Assembly: GCA_008711295.1 (NCBI GenBank)
Contig: VUYV01000123.1
Location: 2,251,873-2,315,872, forward strand
DNA length: 64,000 nt
Direction of reading: 5' to 3'
Source: Anarhynchus alexandrinus
Taxonomy: Eukaryota; Chordata; Aves; Charadriiformes; Charadriidae
Part shown: positions 35,655 through 48,084 of the stretch, in pieces
How positions within the stretch are numbered: position 1 is the stretch's first letter
Layout: every line of letters begins with the position of its first letter
Made by a program: the position numbers and the translations under genes
Notes under the pieces: model-generated
The model's input: only the letters and a program-made list of their open reading frames with translations
The model's database searches: none
What the model was told of the DNA's origin: nothing

Positions 35655-36645
35655 GGTCTGGGAGCTTTGAACACTTCCACTGATGGGGCATCCACAACTT
35701 CCCTGGGCAACCTGTTCCAGCATCTCACCACCTTCACTGTAAAAGATTTCTTCTTTATGTCCAATCTAAATCTACACTTTTGAGTTTAACACCATTACCC
35801 CTTGCCCTGTCACTACAGGCCCTGGCAAAAAGTCCTTCTCCACCTTTCTTATAAGCCCTCTTTAAGTATTGAAAGGTCACAAGAAGGTCTTCCTGAAACC
35901 TTCTCTTCTGTAGGCTGAACAACTCCAGCTCTCTCAGCCTTTCCTCATAGTAAAGGTGTTCCAGCCCTCTGATTATTTTCGTGGCCTTCCTCTGGACGAG
36001 CTCTAACAGGTCCATATCTTTCTTGTGCTAGAGCCCCTAAAGATGGATACAGTACACCACGTGGGGTCTCACAAGAGTGGAGCAGAGCAGAAGAATCACC
36101 TCCCTTGACCTGCTGACCACGTTTCTTTTTATGTAGCCCAGGATATGATTGGCTTTCTGGGCTGCAAACACGCTTTACCGACTCACATCCAATTTTTCAT
36201 CCACCGGTGTCCCCAAGTCCTTCTCCCCAGGGTCGCTCTCAAACAATTCTCCCAGTCTGTGCTGATACTGAGGATTGCCCCGACCCAGGTGCAGGACCTT
36301 GCACTTCATGAGGTTCACACAAGCCCATTTCTCAAGCCTGTCAAGGTCCCTCTGGATGGCATCCCTTCCCTTTAGTGAATCAACTGCAGCACCCAGCTAA
36401 GTGTCATATGCAAACTTGCTGAGGGTGCACTCAATCCCACTGTCTATGTAATTGATAAAGATATTAAATAGTATTTGTCCCAGTATGGATCCTTGAGGGA
36501 TACCACTCATTGTCAATTTCCACTTGTACACAGAGCCGTTGGCTGTAACTCTATGGATACATCTATTCAGCCAATTCCTTATGCATCTAACAGTCCATCC
36601 ATCAAACCCATATCTTTCCAATTTAGTGGCAAGAATTTTGAAAAC
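35655..36645 (-). mobile_element. CR1 LINE fragment lacking its 3' tip (minus)
   Basis: The minus strand encodes MERYGFDGWTVRCIRNWLNRCIHRV, SGIPQGSILGQILFNIFIN (motif B) and [11 protein letters not shown] (the FADD box changed to FAYD, losing the first catalytic Asp), then [40 protein letters not shown] and EGLFARACSDRARGNGVKL. Sequence stops at about 35655 within the EVFK-type segment, before the 3' UTR and tip repeat. The 3' end was therefore deleted after insertion, unlike ordinary 5' truncation. Several frame breaks are present. Confidence 0.92.
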
Positions 36646-37679
36646 TGTAAGTGAAGCAGGTAATTTTTCTTGTGTAGGGATTCATATAAAACTGATCCCA
36701 TGTATAGGCTTCCTGACAACAGACTGCTTTATACGAAGGATACATAGAATATAATTTTACTTTGCTTGGAACAGAACACTTAAATTGATAATAAGGACTT
36801 TCCAGTTCATAATTGTTGTGGAACAGTTGTAACGTTGTAGTGGTGTCATTAGAAAATTTCTGCTGACGTTGTTGTTTAGGTGACATTTAAATATACACAC
36901 TTTTTTAGCTGTTCATCATAGATAATTATGTTCAGTGTCATATAATGTACTATTAGAATTTGTTCGTTACTTTCCCGGTTTTGTATTTTATATAATATCA
37001 CAATTTATTCTGCTTATCCTTCTTATAGAGCATGAGGTAATTGGAAGATTTCTGTCAAGCTCCACTGACATTTTGCATACTGAAAATGGTCAGAAGTGCA
37101 TATTTTAATTTCAAAAATAATCTTCTTTTAATAATACACCAATTCAGTTGAAGACTTCAGGAGTGGCGTAACTGAGCACAGTTTTATACTTTTGTATCCC
37201 AAGTGTTGGTTTCCTCCACTCACTGGTATTGAAAGTTATTTTCTCTTAAATCCAGAGACTCTCCAATTTTTAATGTTTGTCTAGATTTTCCTTGCCTCCT
37301 TTGCAATTTGAGGATCTTCAGTAGGCATCACATTGCTAATCTAGATATCAGCTTTAAACCTCAAAGTGTTATGAAAGGCAATACCTTAATATTTTAATTA
37401 CATTTTAAAAAATCAATCGAGTCCATAATTTAGAACATTTCTAACAGTAATCTGAAGAATTTTATTACCATCGTCCATCAGGAGAGTTGAATTCTAAATA
37501 AAGACTTAATCTTATCCTCTGTACTACAAGTCAGTTAACTCAAAAACTCCATCAGATCAATTGTTTACCTGACTCTACAATTAGGTATCTATGTAACTTA
37601 CTTCTACCTTTTTCAGTGTTTCATGAATTGTTTTAGGCTGTTTAAAATACCCAGGAATATGTTCATTAGTTCAACATTG
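36646..37679. other. AT-rich spacer between CR1 copies
   Basis: No gene or element recognised. It separates oppositely oriented CR1 copies. Confidence 0.5.
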
Positions 37680-38281
37680 TAACCATATCCTGGGCTGCAT
37701 CAAAAGAAGTGTGGCCAGCAGGTCAAAGGAGGTGATTCTGCCCCTCTACTCCACTCTCGTGAGACCCCACATGGAGTACTGCATCCAGCTCTGGAGTCCC
37801 CAACAGAAGAAGGACATGGACCTGCTGGAGCGTGTCCAGAGGAGGGCCACGAGGATGATCCAAGGGCTGGAGCACCTCTCCTATGAGGAGAGGCTGAAAG
37901 AGTTGGGGCTGTTCAGCCTGGAGAAGAGAAGGCTCTGGGGAGATCTTATTGCAGCCTTCCAGTACCTAAAGAGGGCCTACAGGAGAGCTGGGGAAGGACT
38001 TTACTCGGGCATGTAGATGAGGGGGAATAGCTTTAAACTGGAAGAGGGCAGGTTTAGATTGAACATTAGGAAGAAGTTTTTCACTTTGAGGGTGGTAAGG
38101 CACTGGAACCGCTTGCCCAGAGAAGTTGTTGAGTCCCCATACCTGGAGGTGTTCAAGGCCAGGCTGGATGTGGCCTTGGGCAACCTGGTCTAGTGGAGGT
38201 GTTCCTGCCTATGGCAGGGGGGTTGGACTAGATGATGTTCAAGATCCTTTCCAACCTAAACCATTCTATGATTCTATGATT
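37680..38281 (+). mobile_element. CR1 LINE, 5'-truncated, young-looking (plus)
   Basis: Opens at the [24 protein letters not shown] segment and encodes [81 protein letters not shown] in one frame. A small deletion near 38010 (after GLYSG) then breaks the frame. The 3' UTR contains CCTATGGCAGGGGGGTTGG and the end is a perfect ATTCTATGATTCTATGAT. Very similar to the 3' part of the minus copy at 8735-9692, so both belong to the same young subfamily. Confidence 0.95.
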
Positions 38282-40714
38282 GTACCTTTCTTCCCAAATA
38301 TGTCTGAACACGATCGCTCTTTCATGAGGAGTGGGGCAGACTTGGTTACCAAACTGGTTTTAGAACAAATGAGGGTAATTGTTTAGGCACCTGATATTTT
38401 AAATTAAGTTAGGTAGCAGCACAAATGTTTCAAGGTATGGGTTGGACTTATAAGTTTGGTTCTCACGGGGTCCAATGCTATGTCAGCTTAGTGCCATATA
38501 ATTAAAGGTTTTCCCAAGCAACTACACATGAAGATTTATTTCTTAATCACACTTTTTAAGTTATCATAGGTCAAAATAGTTCACAGGCACAAAACCAAAT
38601 ATATTAGCATTTAGCATCATGCAGATGTACTGTCTTCTCACACCCATTATGCAATTATGTTCTGACAACTGTTTAAAAAAAAAACCAAGCCAAAACAAAA
38701 AAACCCTCACCTTATCTACATTATTGGACATTCAGCTTCCACTTGTTTTCAGTTCCAGAAATGGAAATTGCTTTCATTTCCCTACAATAACTAATGGTGG
38801 GAAAAAATTGATACTGGAGCTAAAGGGCTATCTGAGTTAATGAATACAGCTCTGATGATGGGTTTCAGGAACAGAGGAAAAGAGAGTAGAAAAACAAAAG
38901 TGGCATATACATGGTTTATGATTTGTTATACTGACTGCAATGTTTTGAATTAGAATGATTCTGAATGTTGATCTCTTCATTACACCTAACTTTTAATATT
39001 TGGAACATTTTCAGTGGCAAATTGCTATATCTAAAGTTAGGCTGACCTTGTAGTATATGTTCTATTTATACATTTACTGAATACAGATTGCTAGATAATA
39101 TCATTGTGTCACTTTCCTCACTTTTCAGAATAACATTAAAATTAAATGATCCAACTTTAATAGGAACAGCTGAATGCATGACTTTAACTGCAGACTAACC
39201 TTTATCAGAATGCACAGCTTTAGAAAAAATGATGGATTCAGTTCATAGACATTGATGCAACATATTTTTCAGCTACACTGATTGGCATGATGGATTTCTT
39301 CATTGACTTTGTCTTTGAATTTACAAGACTGAACAATCAAAAAAGCAGATGAAACTTTGCAGAAGCAGGTTTGGTTTTTTTTGTTTGTTTCATATGAAAG
39401 ATTCACAGGCCGGATTCTGACCCTTATATGAGGTACTCTGTTTTAAATCATCTGAGGAATCTATTTACTCATTTATGTATTTGTCTAAACTGCATAAATT
39501 CAGACAAATAGTAAACTTTAACATAAACATTTGGCCAACCTTGTCCAGGGCTGCATACTGCACTATAAAAATCGCTGTCTCAGTTGTTGGATTTCATTCT
39601 TAAAGCCAGGGGCTTCATTATATCAGCTTTTGCCATTTCATTTTTCCGTAACTGTATTATCTTGCACTAAGCACCACTGATTCCCCACTCTATAGTATAG
39701 GCTGGAGTGCTATATTTACAAGAATGACTATTGCTATTCCATGAATAATGTTTGTGCTGCTATGAGTTAAACAGATCATTTATTTTTGTTACTGGTGGAA
39801 GATATATATTCTATTGATTCCATATAGGAGGGTGGATTCTTCATCTTATTTCCCTTTGAACAGTCCTGGTTTAATCCATTTTTTCCTGCTACTCCTACAG
39901 GCATAAATGAACAGATAAGAATAAAACCACATTAATATAGAACACCAAAAGCTAAATTCTTATCCATTTTTACTGAAAAATATAGGATCATAAACCTCTA
40001 TACCATCCTTTGGTATCTTTCATTGTACTGAAAGTGACCTTTCTGAATAGAAGGGACACATACCATTCTTTCTTCATGTATAAAACCTTATATAAGGATA
40101 AAAAAAAAATAGGAATCATTTAAGGCATTGGTATTCATGACCATAGCACTCCAGTAAGGAAGGAAGTGAGCATCAGTGTTAGAATCCATTATTTTTCAAT
40201 ACCATGTATTCTTCTGGGAGGTTTGCATCTAACTGAAGGGGGCAATTGCAAAGTGATGTTATCTTGCAACCTTATATTGCTTTATTTTAACAAAATCACT
40301 CTTAAAATTATAACAAAGCTGAGGTAAGTTTTATTTTGGTGGGAAAGGTGATTAAGGGTAAGTAAGGCCTATCCATAAGACATGCTACAGATTTTTAGAC
40401 TACTGAGCCCCACAGGATAAGTTCCATGGACCAGTGATATCTGAAGAGAAGGTGAATTGTGGGTCTTGATGGCTGGTGATAGATAAGGCTGGCTTCCTGT
40501 GCATCTTTACTGTTATACAGAAAAGGAGTGAGGAGTGAATATGATTGTTGAACTCCTCAGCATCCATACTGTTCAGTTATTATCTCCCTTTCTGACTTTG
40601 TTTGGAACTTTTCCCACTGTCTGTCTACAAGGGAAGTCTATTATCAAGAGGGCCACCCACAATTAGTGTGGCTAATCCCACTGCAGAGGGAGTGATTCTA
40701 TATCCATTCCTATT

Positions 40715-40772
40715 TAGATAGGTAGGTAGGTAGGTAGGTACATAGATAGATAGACAGAAAGATAGATGGATG
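40715..40772. repeat. TAGG/GATA tetranucleotide microsatellite
   Basis: About six TAGG units switch to GATA-type units with imperfections (GACA, GGAT) towards the right end. A likely polymorphic compound microsatellite. Confidence 0.9.
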
Positions 40773-41744
40773 TATACCCCACAAACTTCAGCACTTTATT
40801 TTATGGAAAGTTGAATTGAATGCACAACTAAATCTGATAAGGATTCAACATCAGATTTCCCTGAACATGCCTGTGTCAGAAAATTGCCATGCCAGTCACA
40901 TGAGACAATCTCACAATGGGACTTGGACTTGAGTTATTTCTGAGCTACATCCAGTTCAAAAGCCACAGACCACCACTCTGACTTTAAAAAGTAAGAAATT
41001 CCATCTTTTCAGCACAAACACTGAGAAGAAATGGAATAATTAACAGACTTCCACATGGTAGTAGTTTCCTAGAATTTAGCTTCAAAAACAAGACTGATCT
41101 AAAAAATAAGATTAAATCTTTTTCAAAAAACAAAATAAAATATGGGTGGAGGGTACTACTGCAGGTTCATGTGGAGTTGTACAATTTGATCTTATCTTCA
41201 AGCAAATATAATTGCTATGGAATTTGATTTGAACATTTCTGTTAAGATCTATTTAGAGGGAATTAAGAAAAGTTAAGAACAGGAGATAAAAAGTGAAATT
41301 TCAGGAAGCAGGAGATAAAATGCATTTATCAAGTAAATTTGAATCTCTTGATTCTATCTAGATCAAGTGGTAAAAGGTTTTCTTTTCTTAAGAGGTACCT
41401 TGTCTTGCCTTGGGAATAAATACAGCTTTAACAGGAGTAACAAGGAGTAAAATCTAGCATATGAGAACCCCTCAGAATAATTTGTCAGGTTTACATCATT
41501 TCACACTACAAGCATTCTTCCCTGGGGACACTTTATGGAAGAAGTGTAATTAACCAAAAAAATTATTTAGAACTTAGCCACAAGAACAAATATATCCCTG
41601 TCTTCATCACATTAGTGAACAACTTTAGGATGTGTTTTCCATATTAATAGTTCTTTTTTCTTTTTCCCTGAAAAGGTTTTAATTAGCAGATCTTTATTTA
41701 AAGACTTTTAATTAGACTTTTGATATAGCTTTGCAAATAAGAAA

Positions 41745-41769
41745 GAGAGAGAGAGAGAGAGAGAGAGAA
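41745..41769. repeat. GA dinucleotide microsatellite
   Basis: Twelve uninterrupted GA units with A-rich, purine-rich flanks. Confidence 0.9.
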
Positions 41770-44599
41770 AGCCCAAGAAAGAAAGAGTGTCTAGACTAGG
41801 ACCGCCTGTCTGACAGTAACGAATTTGCCTGGACTGGAGTTAAAGAATATACAGAGAATGAAACTATCAAGCACAGTCATTCTTTAATGTCAGGATGTGT
41901 TGGTTACTCCACAATGAAGTATCAGTATTCATTATAATACTTCATTTTTGATGTAGTAGTCCTTGGTTCTCTTATCTCTTTCTTTCTGCAGAGAAGATAT
42001 AACAACCAAGAGCACTTGTAAAGCTGTACCTCAAACAAATCTACTCTTTTAGTTTCTCCTTTCTGTGTATTTGTTGATATTAATTAGTATCAAATACCAC
42101 TCTAAAAGATATTTACTTACATCTATTAAAAATCCCGGCATCAGCAAATGTCCTAGAGACAGTCTTAAGTTTCTGTTATCGGAAGACACACTGACAAATG
42201 AAGCATCAGGACATCAAGACATCAGCTTGAACACTCATTTTTACTGAAAAAGAAACTGAGCAGACTAAGTCTGTACTGCAGCCTCAAAAAGTTCTCTGCA
42301 AACTGTGATTTTCTCTGAAAAACTTATGCCATAACTCAGCATACTGTTTCTTTAAAAAATGTTTAGTTTAAGCAGTAAAAAGTGAGCTCTTAGAGATGAA
42401 GGAACAAATCTCCTTGCATGGTATACTCCAAATATTGCTATTGGCAAAAAGCAAACACACTTTATATAAAAAACTAAAAATTTCATAGTGTAATTGAAAT
42501 ATTAACATTCTAAACAAAGATTTATTATTAGTCTATATCTACTTATTGAAGGAGAATTTTAAAAATATTTAAAAATATCAGTTAATGTCTACCCCTTTTT
42601 CTGGTGTCACACTGATCCTTCTGCTGCCCCTGGATTTGGTCTGAGGAGTCATATACCTCCTGCGTTCTTCACCAAGAGGCATATTGATGGTTTCTTTCTT
42701 TTCATTGCATTTCTTTCATTCATCTGCATAAGTTCATTTTACTTGCTTGTGAACTTACTCTGCACATTGCTCCACATTTGAGTCAAAGAATTTATCCATG
42801 GCTACCTATAGTTCAAGGCTAGCAACTGGTACCAAGCAAGGTTGTCCTGGCAGGCTCTGTACCTTAACTGCTGGTAGCTGCATACTGAGTAAAACAATAA
42901 GTTGTTCTGTACTTTTTGTACTGTACCTTTACAATAATCTGTCCCACCAAAAATTACTTTCTATGGTTTTGGTTCCTTTACTCATTCAGGCCAGTTCCTC
43001 TTGGATGGAATTGATGGTTAATTCCATTTTACTAAACAATGTGACAGCTTTTTCAATTTGTTTCTTCTCTTGAAATCTACTCCACACTGGTTTTCCCAAC
43101 ACTATTTCCCAAACGCTATTGCATTCCCAAACTGGGGCTTAGAAAACTGTCACTTAAGTAACCTAATTTGAATATGTTCAGATAGCTACTTTGCTGTTTG
43201 ATTTGGCTTCTTGTAAAATGGCACAGATGGCCTGTACTCTGGCTGTATGTATTAGAGGCGGGGAGATTCTCCCTTGCAGTGTGTATCCATCACCAAGCCT
43301 GCATGAATACTGCACACCCTGTGAAAGTCTTCAGATTCTTTCCTTCTTCTTGTGTGGCTCCCATTGAATCTGGAGTGATTGCAGAGTGGAAGCAAAATGG
43401 CTGTATTAGAATGGGGAATCCTGAAGCATGTGCCTGTGTAAACTTGTTTGGGTTTTTTTTTACATTGACTGGGCCAAGTCACGTGTTGAGCTCCAGCCTC
43501 ATTCTTTCTTTTTTCCTTAAACAGCTTGGTTAAAAGCCTGCTAAATTTTATACACATGGGTATAAAATCTTGAGGAATTTATATAGTCCCTACAGAGATG
43601 TTAACTCATGCACATTTGGAAGGTAAAAGATCTTTTCTGTTTGTTTTACTTGCTGCTCATCAGTTGTGATCAACATTCATGTCCCAGACCTACTTTCATG
43701 CATTTCACTTTGTATTAGCTGAGATTTTTTATTTATTTATTTGGATCTTTTCACAAAAGTTTTTAGTGTTAGCTCCTTTGCATCTATTTGAGTGTGGACA
43801 GGGATTAATAAAACATCTGCATATGCAAGTACATGGGCTTGATTAACTTCTGATATTTTTCACATGACCAGATAACATGAGCACAGCATGTATCTAGGGT
43901 ATTGTGAAGTCCTTGAGTAACTTATGGAAAGCAGAGCCACTGTCTTTTGAATGTAAAGACAAGCTTACACTAACCAGTCTGAGAAATATGGAAAAAAAAA
44001 TTGTGAATTTTATTATTTTTTTTTGTCTGCCCACATATTTTTAGAAGCTATTTCTTTCAGAACCTTTGGTGTTTTTGCTATAACAACATTTACTCACTGC
44101 CAGGCAAAATAGTCCATAGGTAACAATAATCACACTCCGGCAGTGTTGTATAGCAAGTGGATAATTACCTTGACAAAATAAAGTCTGACACTGACTGAGC
44201 ATCAGCCTCCAGGGCGTGTGGTCTGTATCAAGATATTTCACAGATCTGGGATTTGAGACATTAAATAGCTTGAGTGTCTTAAAAATTTCTTCAGTGTTTT
44301 AATTCTGCACTGTATCTTTTTCAGCAACCAAGCTCAAAGGTGCCATAAAAAACACAGGCCTATCATAGCAATCATCTAACATTGTGAACACTCTCTTAGG
44401 TTTATGTAGGACTACACCAGTGCCTAAAATTATCTATGTGTTTAAATGCATATTTGATTTAGGCCTGTGTAAATAATATCACAGATTTTTTCAATACTGT
44501 GACATTAAATAAGGAAGGTTCAGTCCTAAGAAATAACAGAAAGAAAACAAAGTAGGATATATCTGAAACAAAGGCCTGTGACAATTGAGTGCTTGTGTG

Positions 44600-44621
44600 A
44601 AAAAAAAAAAAAAAAAAAAAA
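44600..44621. repeat. A22 homopolymer
   Basis: Uninterrupted run of 22 A. The sequence to its left does not resemble a known retroposed transcript, so it is not called a poly(A) tail. Confidence 0.85.
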
Positions 44622-45467
44622 GAACAGCAAAGGAGAATGTTATAAAATTGGAAATATGTTGAAAATTAGAATAACTGTTGTGGTAACATATTGGTCACAT
44701 TCCAGCAACTAGTGACAAAGTGCTAATTGCTGGGATATGGTGGAAACAGTCATTTGGGGGATTAATTCTCCTAACAAAATCTTTTAAGTAGAGGAGTGGG
44801 TATCATTCCTTGCCGTTCTTAGAAGAAATGTAGGAAATACACGATACCAGAAGGGGTTTTTTGGAAAGCTTTGTCATCATGGAAAAAGGACAGAGTACTC
44901 AGAAGCTAAAAAGTTGATTCAGAGGCTGCAAATAGTTTCCCAGTGTTACAGACAGAACAAAATTTTGCTGCCCCAAGAATGAGAAGCTGGGGTTACAGTA
45001 CTGCTATTCAGAAAAGGATGAACTGTGATGGATTACTATGAAAATAAATGAAGAAAAGTCAGGAGCAATTGTCTCTAATACAAGCCACATACCTCATTCC
45101 TTTATTTAAAAGCAGAGGCAGTGGTTGGACAGGGTTTCCAGGGCACTGGAATAGGCAAAGATGTCAGCAGCTGCATAGTGCTTCTGCTGCTTCCATCCAT
45201 CCACTGCCCGAGGCAATAGTCTGTTTTGCCTATGCTCAGATGCAGCTGTGAGGTGAGTTTGCTAAAAATTCTTTTGCAAACTAACGTTGAAACTGGCAGA
45301 TTTATAGCAATTTATATTAGTTTAGAATCTACGTCCCTGCATATGTTCTTATTCTTGAAATGAAGAATGACAACTGAAAATGCTGTTGTGCTGTCTCCAG
45401 TAATGTATGTGCAAGTGTACGTACTGAAATTCTGTGCTTCCATCCATACATATTAACATCCGTTTCT

Positions 45468-45483
45468 AATTCTAATTAGAATT
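45468..45483. repeat. 16 bp perfect palindrome
   Basis: AATTCTAATTAGAATT is self-complementary and sits in a TCTAAT-rich local repeat. Probably a by-product of short tandem duplication. Confidence 0.6.
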
Positions 45484-46084
45484 CTAATGCATTGTTTGCT
45501 TATGTGCTTGTGTTCAGGAACACTGTTAGGAGTCACAGGGTAAAATTTTGGCAAGATTTTGTCTATCAAAAGCAATCAGGTAAATTTACATGCTTATACC
45601 TATATATAAACATTTTTATACATTCACTTTTTAAGCACAAATATTTGGGTGACATCAGTCACCCAAAGTTGCCTTTAAAGAGTTCATATATCACTTTGGA
45701 AGTACAAATACAAGCTTAAGTACAGCAGAATTCATCTGCTGTCCTGGTTTGAGGTAAAACAGGACCAATTTTGTTCAGGAACTTCGCTTCTTAGCTGGGC
45801 CTCTTCTAACTACTGAGATTAACAGCATATTGTGCAGACAACGTTCACTCTCTCAGAGACATAAGACCAATTGTCTAGAGCTGATGCCAAGGAATGGTGT
45901 GCAGAGAGGCTCTTGCGTATGCTTATTGCTATAACACCCAAGGCCAACCACCGTGGTTATTTGCCCTGTTGAAGGGTCGGAAGCGGAAAACAGTAGTGGG
46001 GTTCCACCTGTGGGGAGGAGCGGACAGGACAGGTGACCCAAAACTGACCAACAGGGTATTCCATTCCATCTGCCTCATGCTCAG

Positions 46085-46090
46085 TATAAA
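46085..46090 (+). promoter_or_regulatory. TATA box of the 45.7 kb LTR
   Basis: TATAAA in CAGTATAAAAGCTGAGG, about 345 bp into the LTR and about 295 bp before its polyadenylation signal. The position fits a retroviral-type promoter. The truncated sister lacks this part. Confidence 0.6.
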
Positions 46091-46379
46091 AGCTGAGGGA
46101 TCAAAGGGTCAGCTCTGTCTTTCATCAATGGCCAATGTCTGAGGAGGACTCTGTCTGTTCGTCTGCCTGTGATCCCGATCCTGAATCCAGATCCAGAATC
46201 CAGTTCTCATCTGTTATTGAGTCCAGTCTGGGACTTCCCCAGTGCCAGCCGGTGATGTGATGGTCATCCTGGGAGCTTGACATGTTTTTTTATATATATA
46301 TAGTATGTATATTGTATATATTATATGTATTTGTATATATTGTATGTATATTTTTATATTATTTTATTATTAATATTTC

Positions 46380-46385
46380 ATTAAA
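46380..46385 (+). terminator. Polyadenylation signal of the 45.7 kb LTR
   Basis: ATTAAA downstream of the TATA box and the AT-rich tract, followed by a T/C-rich block, as expected near the end of an R region. Confidence 0.5.
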
Positions 46386-46523
46386 GTAGTTTAGTTCCTT
46401 CTAAACTTATAAGTCTCTTTTTCCTTCCTCTGCCTCTCTCTTTGAAGAGGGGTAGAGGGGAGCATCTGTCAGTCCCATTTGGGGTCCCCCACGTCCCCAG
46501 TAGCAGATTCGGCCTAAACCACA

Positions 46524-47843
46524 GGATCTACATAAAAGCAATGTACATATGCAACTACATGTCAAAATACAGTATTTCCTTTAGAGGATATATAGTCTAC
46601 CACTTCATCCTTTAAGAAGTGAGTATGGAAAACACTGTAAATACCAGGGTCACCTTATTCTTTTATCAAAAGCAGAAAAGCAAAGTTGATGGGTTTTTTT
46701 TAGAATCAGTTAGCAAGTGCAACGCACTTCTTTGTGTTCACTGAAGGTAAATAACATATATAAAAAATACAGAAAATATTGATTTAGTAATTTTTGTCTA
46801 GATTTCTACTACAGTCTCTGTGAATTGCAGAAATAGGTACTCCTCTACATGTATATTTTTGAAACAGCTATAGAACACTGTCAAAACTGACGTGTAATAA
46901 GTTATCTAAGGCATAAAGAAAATTTTCATCGTTTCCTTCTTTTTAAAGTAAAAATGTTCAAGAATTGACTGCTTTTATGACCTGTGACCTGAAAAATCTC
47001 TCTCCCTCTCTCTTCCTAAGAGACTTAGTAGAAGTTGAAGAAAATTCAAGGGGAAGAACATAAAGGACTTAACCTTTATGATCCAATAAAAGGCTGAATC
47101 ACTAAAACAGTTAAAGAATAATTATTCTCTCACCAAAAGTCAGAAAGAAGATTTTGCGAGGAACAAGTCGCCTTAGCAACTCTCACAAGGTAGCTGAGGT
47201 CAGTTTGTATTACTGTTACAGCTAGATACATTGTTATTTTGTAATAGTGTCAGCAGCTCTATAGCTCAGGTTCTTCCTTAATTTCTTTCAGAAGCTGCTA
47301 TTCTAAGGGGTTATTAATAACTTGACCATTTGAAATTGCATCAAAGACTTGGCATACAAGTTGTCAATCTGGACACGTATTTCCTGTTGCAAGAAAAAGT
47401 TTAAATTTGGTAAGATTTTTTTTCTTCAGCTTTATGGTAAAATGAAGAGATAAACAGTGATTTCTGATACTTGCAAAAGCACTAACAAACAAAACCCCTT
47501 TTTTTTGCTTTTGGATAACAGTGGGTTTTTTTGATACTTCTTGAAGGTGTGCACCTGTCATGATACTCAGAAGCACTTGTAAATGATATATACATTCAAC
47601 TATATAGATCTTTTTGGTGAATGAGAATTTTAAATGCCTCTGAAAGTTAACTAATTCCATAAACACTCATTCATATGGTTTAGATTATTTTTTTTCATTA
47701 AACATGGCTAAATATATTTTAATAGTTATGAAAAACAAGACAATCAAGAAATGGGTGGAGATATTCAAAGAGGTCCAGAATATATACATAACTGGTGCAA
47801 CAATTTGTACAGGTGCAACTGAGACTGACAGCAGTTAGATAAA
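46524..47843. other. AT-rich spacer between two related LTRs
   Basis: About 1.3 kb without retroviral motifs. There is no primer-binding-site-like sequence at its left end and no polypurine tract at its right end. It therefore looks like host DNA rather than a proviral body. Confidence 0.5.
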
Positions 47844-48084
47844 TATCCTGGTTTGAGGTAAAACACAACCAATTTTCTGTTCAGTAACTTTATTTTTGAG
47901 CTGGGCCTCTTCTAACTACTGAAATTAATGGCATATTGTGCATACAATGTTCGCTCTCGGAGTGATAAGACCTATGTTTATAGTTGATTCCAAGGAATGG
48001 TGTGCAGAGAGATTCTTGCTTATACTTATTGCTATAACACCCAAGGCCAGCTAACTGTTATTTGTCCCATTGGAGGGTCGGAAG
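47844..48084 (+). mobile_element. Truncated LTR, first ~240 bp of the 45.7 kb LTR type (plus)
   Basis: Aligns collinearly with 45740-45980: both have CCTGGTTTGAGGTAAAAC, GCTGGGCCTCTTCTAACTAC, GGCATATTGTGCA, CCAAGGAATGGTGTGCAGAG, TTATTGCTATAACACCCAAG and GGGTCGGAAG. Homology stops abruptly after GGGTCGGAAG, so TATA, R and U5 are missing. The first base pair is mutated (TA for TG). It is diverged from the complete copy at scattered sites, so the two are separate old insertions or a duplicated and decayed pair. Confidence 0.88.

Larger units (their letters stand above)
38282..45739. other. Long AT-rich non-coding stretch, no gene seen
   Basis: Longest stretch without a recognised element besides 9.7-19.7 kb. 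It holds only simple repeats (TAGG/GATA at 40715-40772, GA at 41745-41769, A22 at 44600-44621), A/C-rich DNA near 38670-38705 and a 16 bp palindrome at 45468-45483. Open frames are short with no family resemblance. Confidence 0.5.
45740..46523 (+). mobile_element. Apparently complete ERV-type solo LTR (plus)
   Basis: Starts TGTCCTGGTTTGAGG and ends CCTAAACCACA, so it has TG...CA ends. Internal signals are correctly ordered: TATAAA at 46085-46090 (context CAGTATAAAAGCTG), an AT dinucleotide-rich tract at about 46291-46360, then ATTAAA at 46380-46385. This gives a U3 of about 345 bp, a long R and a U5 of roughly 120 bp. The sequence just after 46523 lacks a TGG-type primer-binding start, so no provirus body follows. 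Flanks carry near-matching ATCTGC (before 45740) and ATCTAC (after 46523), only weak evidence for a target duplication. A truncated sister copy lies at 47844-48084 in the same orientation. Confidence 0.85.

Noticed and set aside
40715..41769. Tandem repeats as a CRISPR array or origin
   Set aside because: They are simple microsatellites without spacer structure in a bird-like nuclear sequence.
45740..48084. Provirus bounded by two LTRs
   Set aside because: The spacer lacks a TGG-type primer-binding start and polypurine tract, and shows no retroviral motifs. The second LTR is only the first 240 bp.
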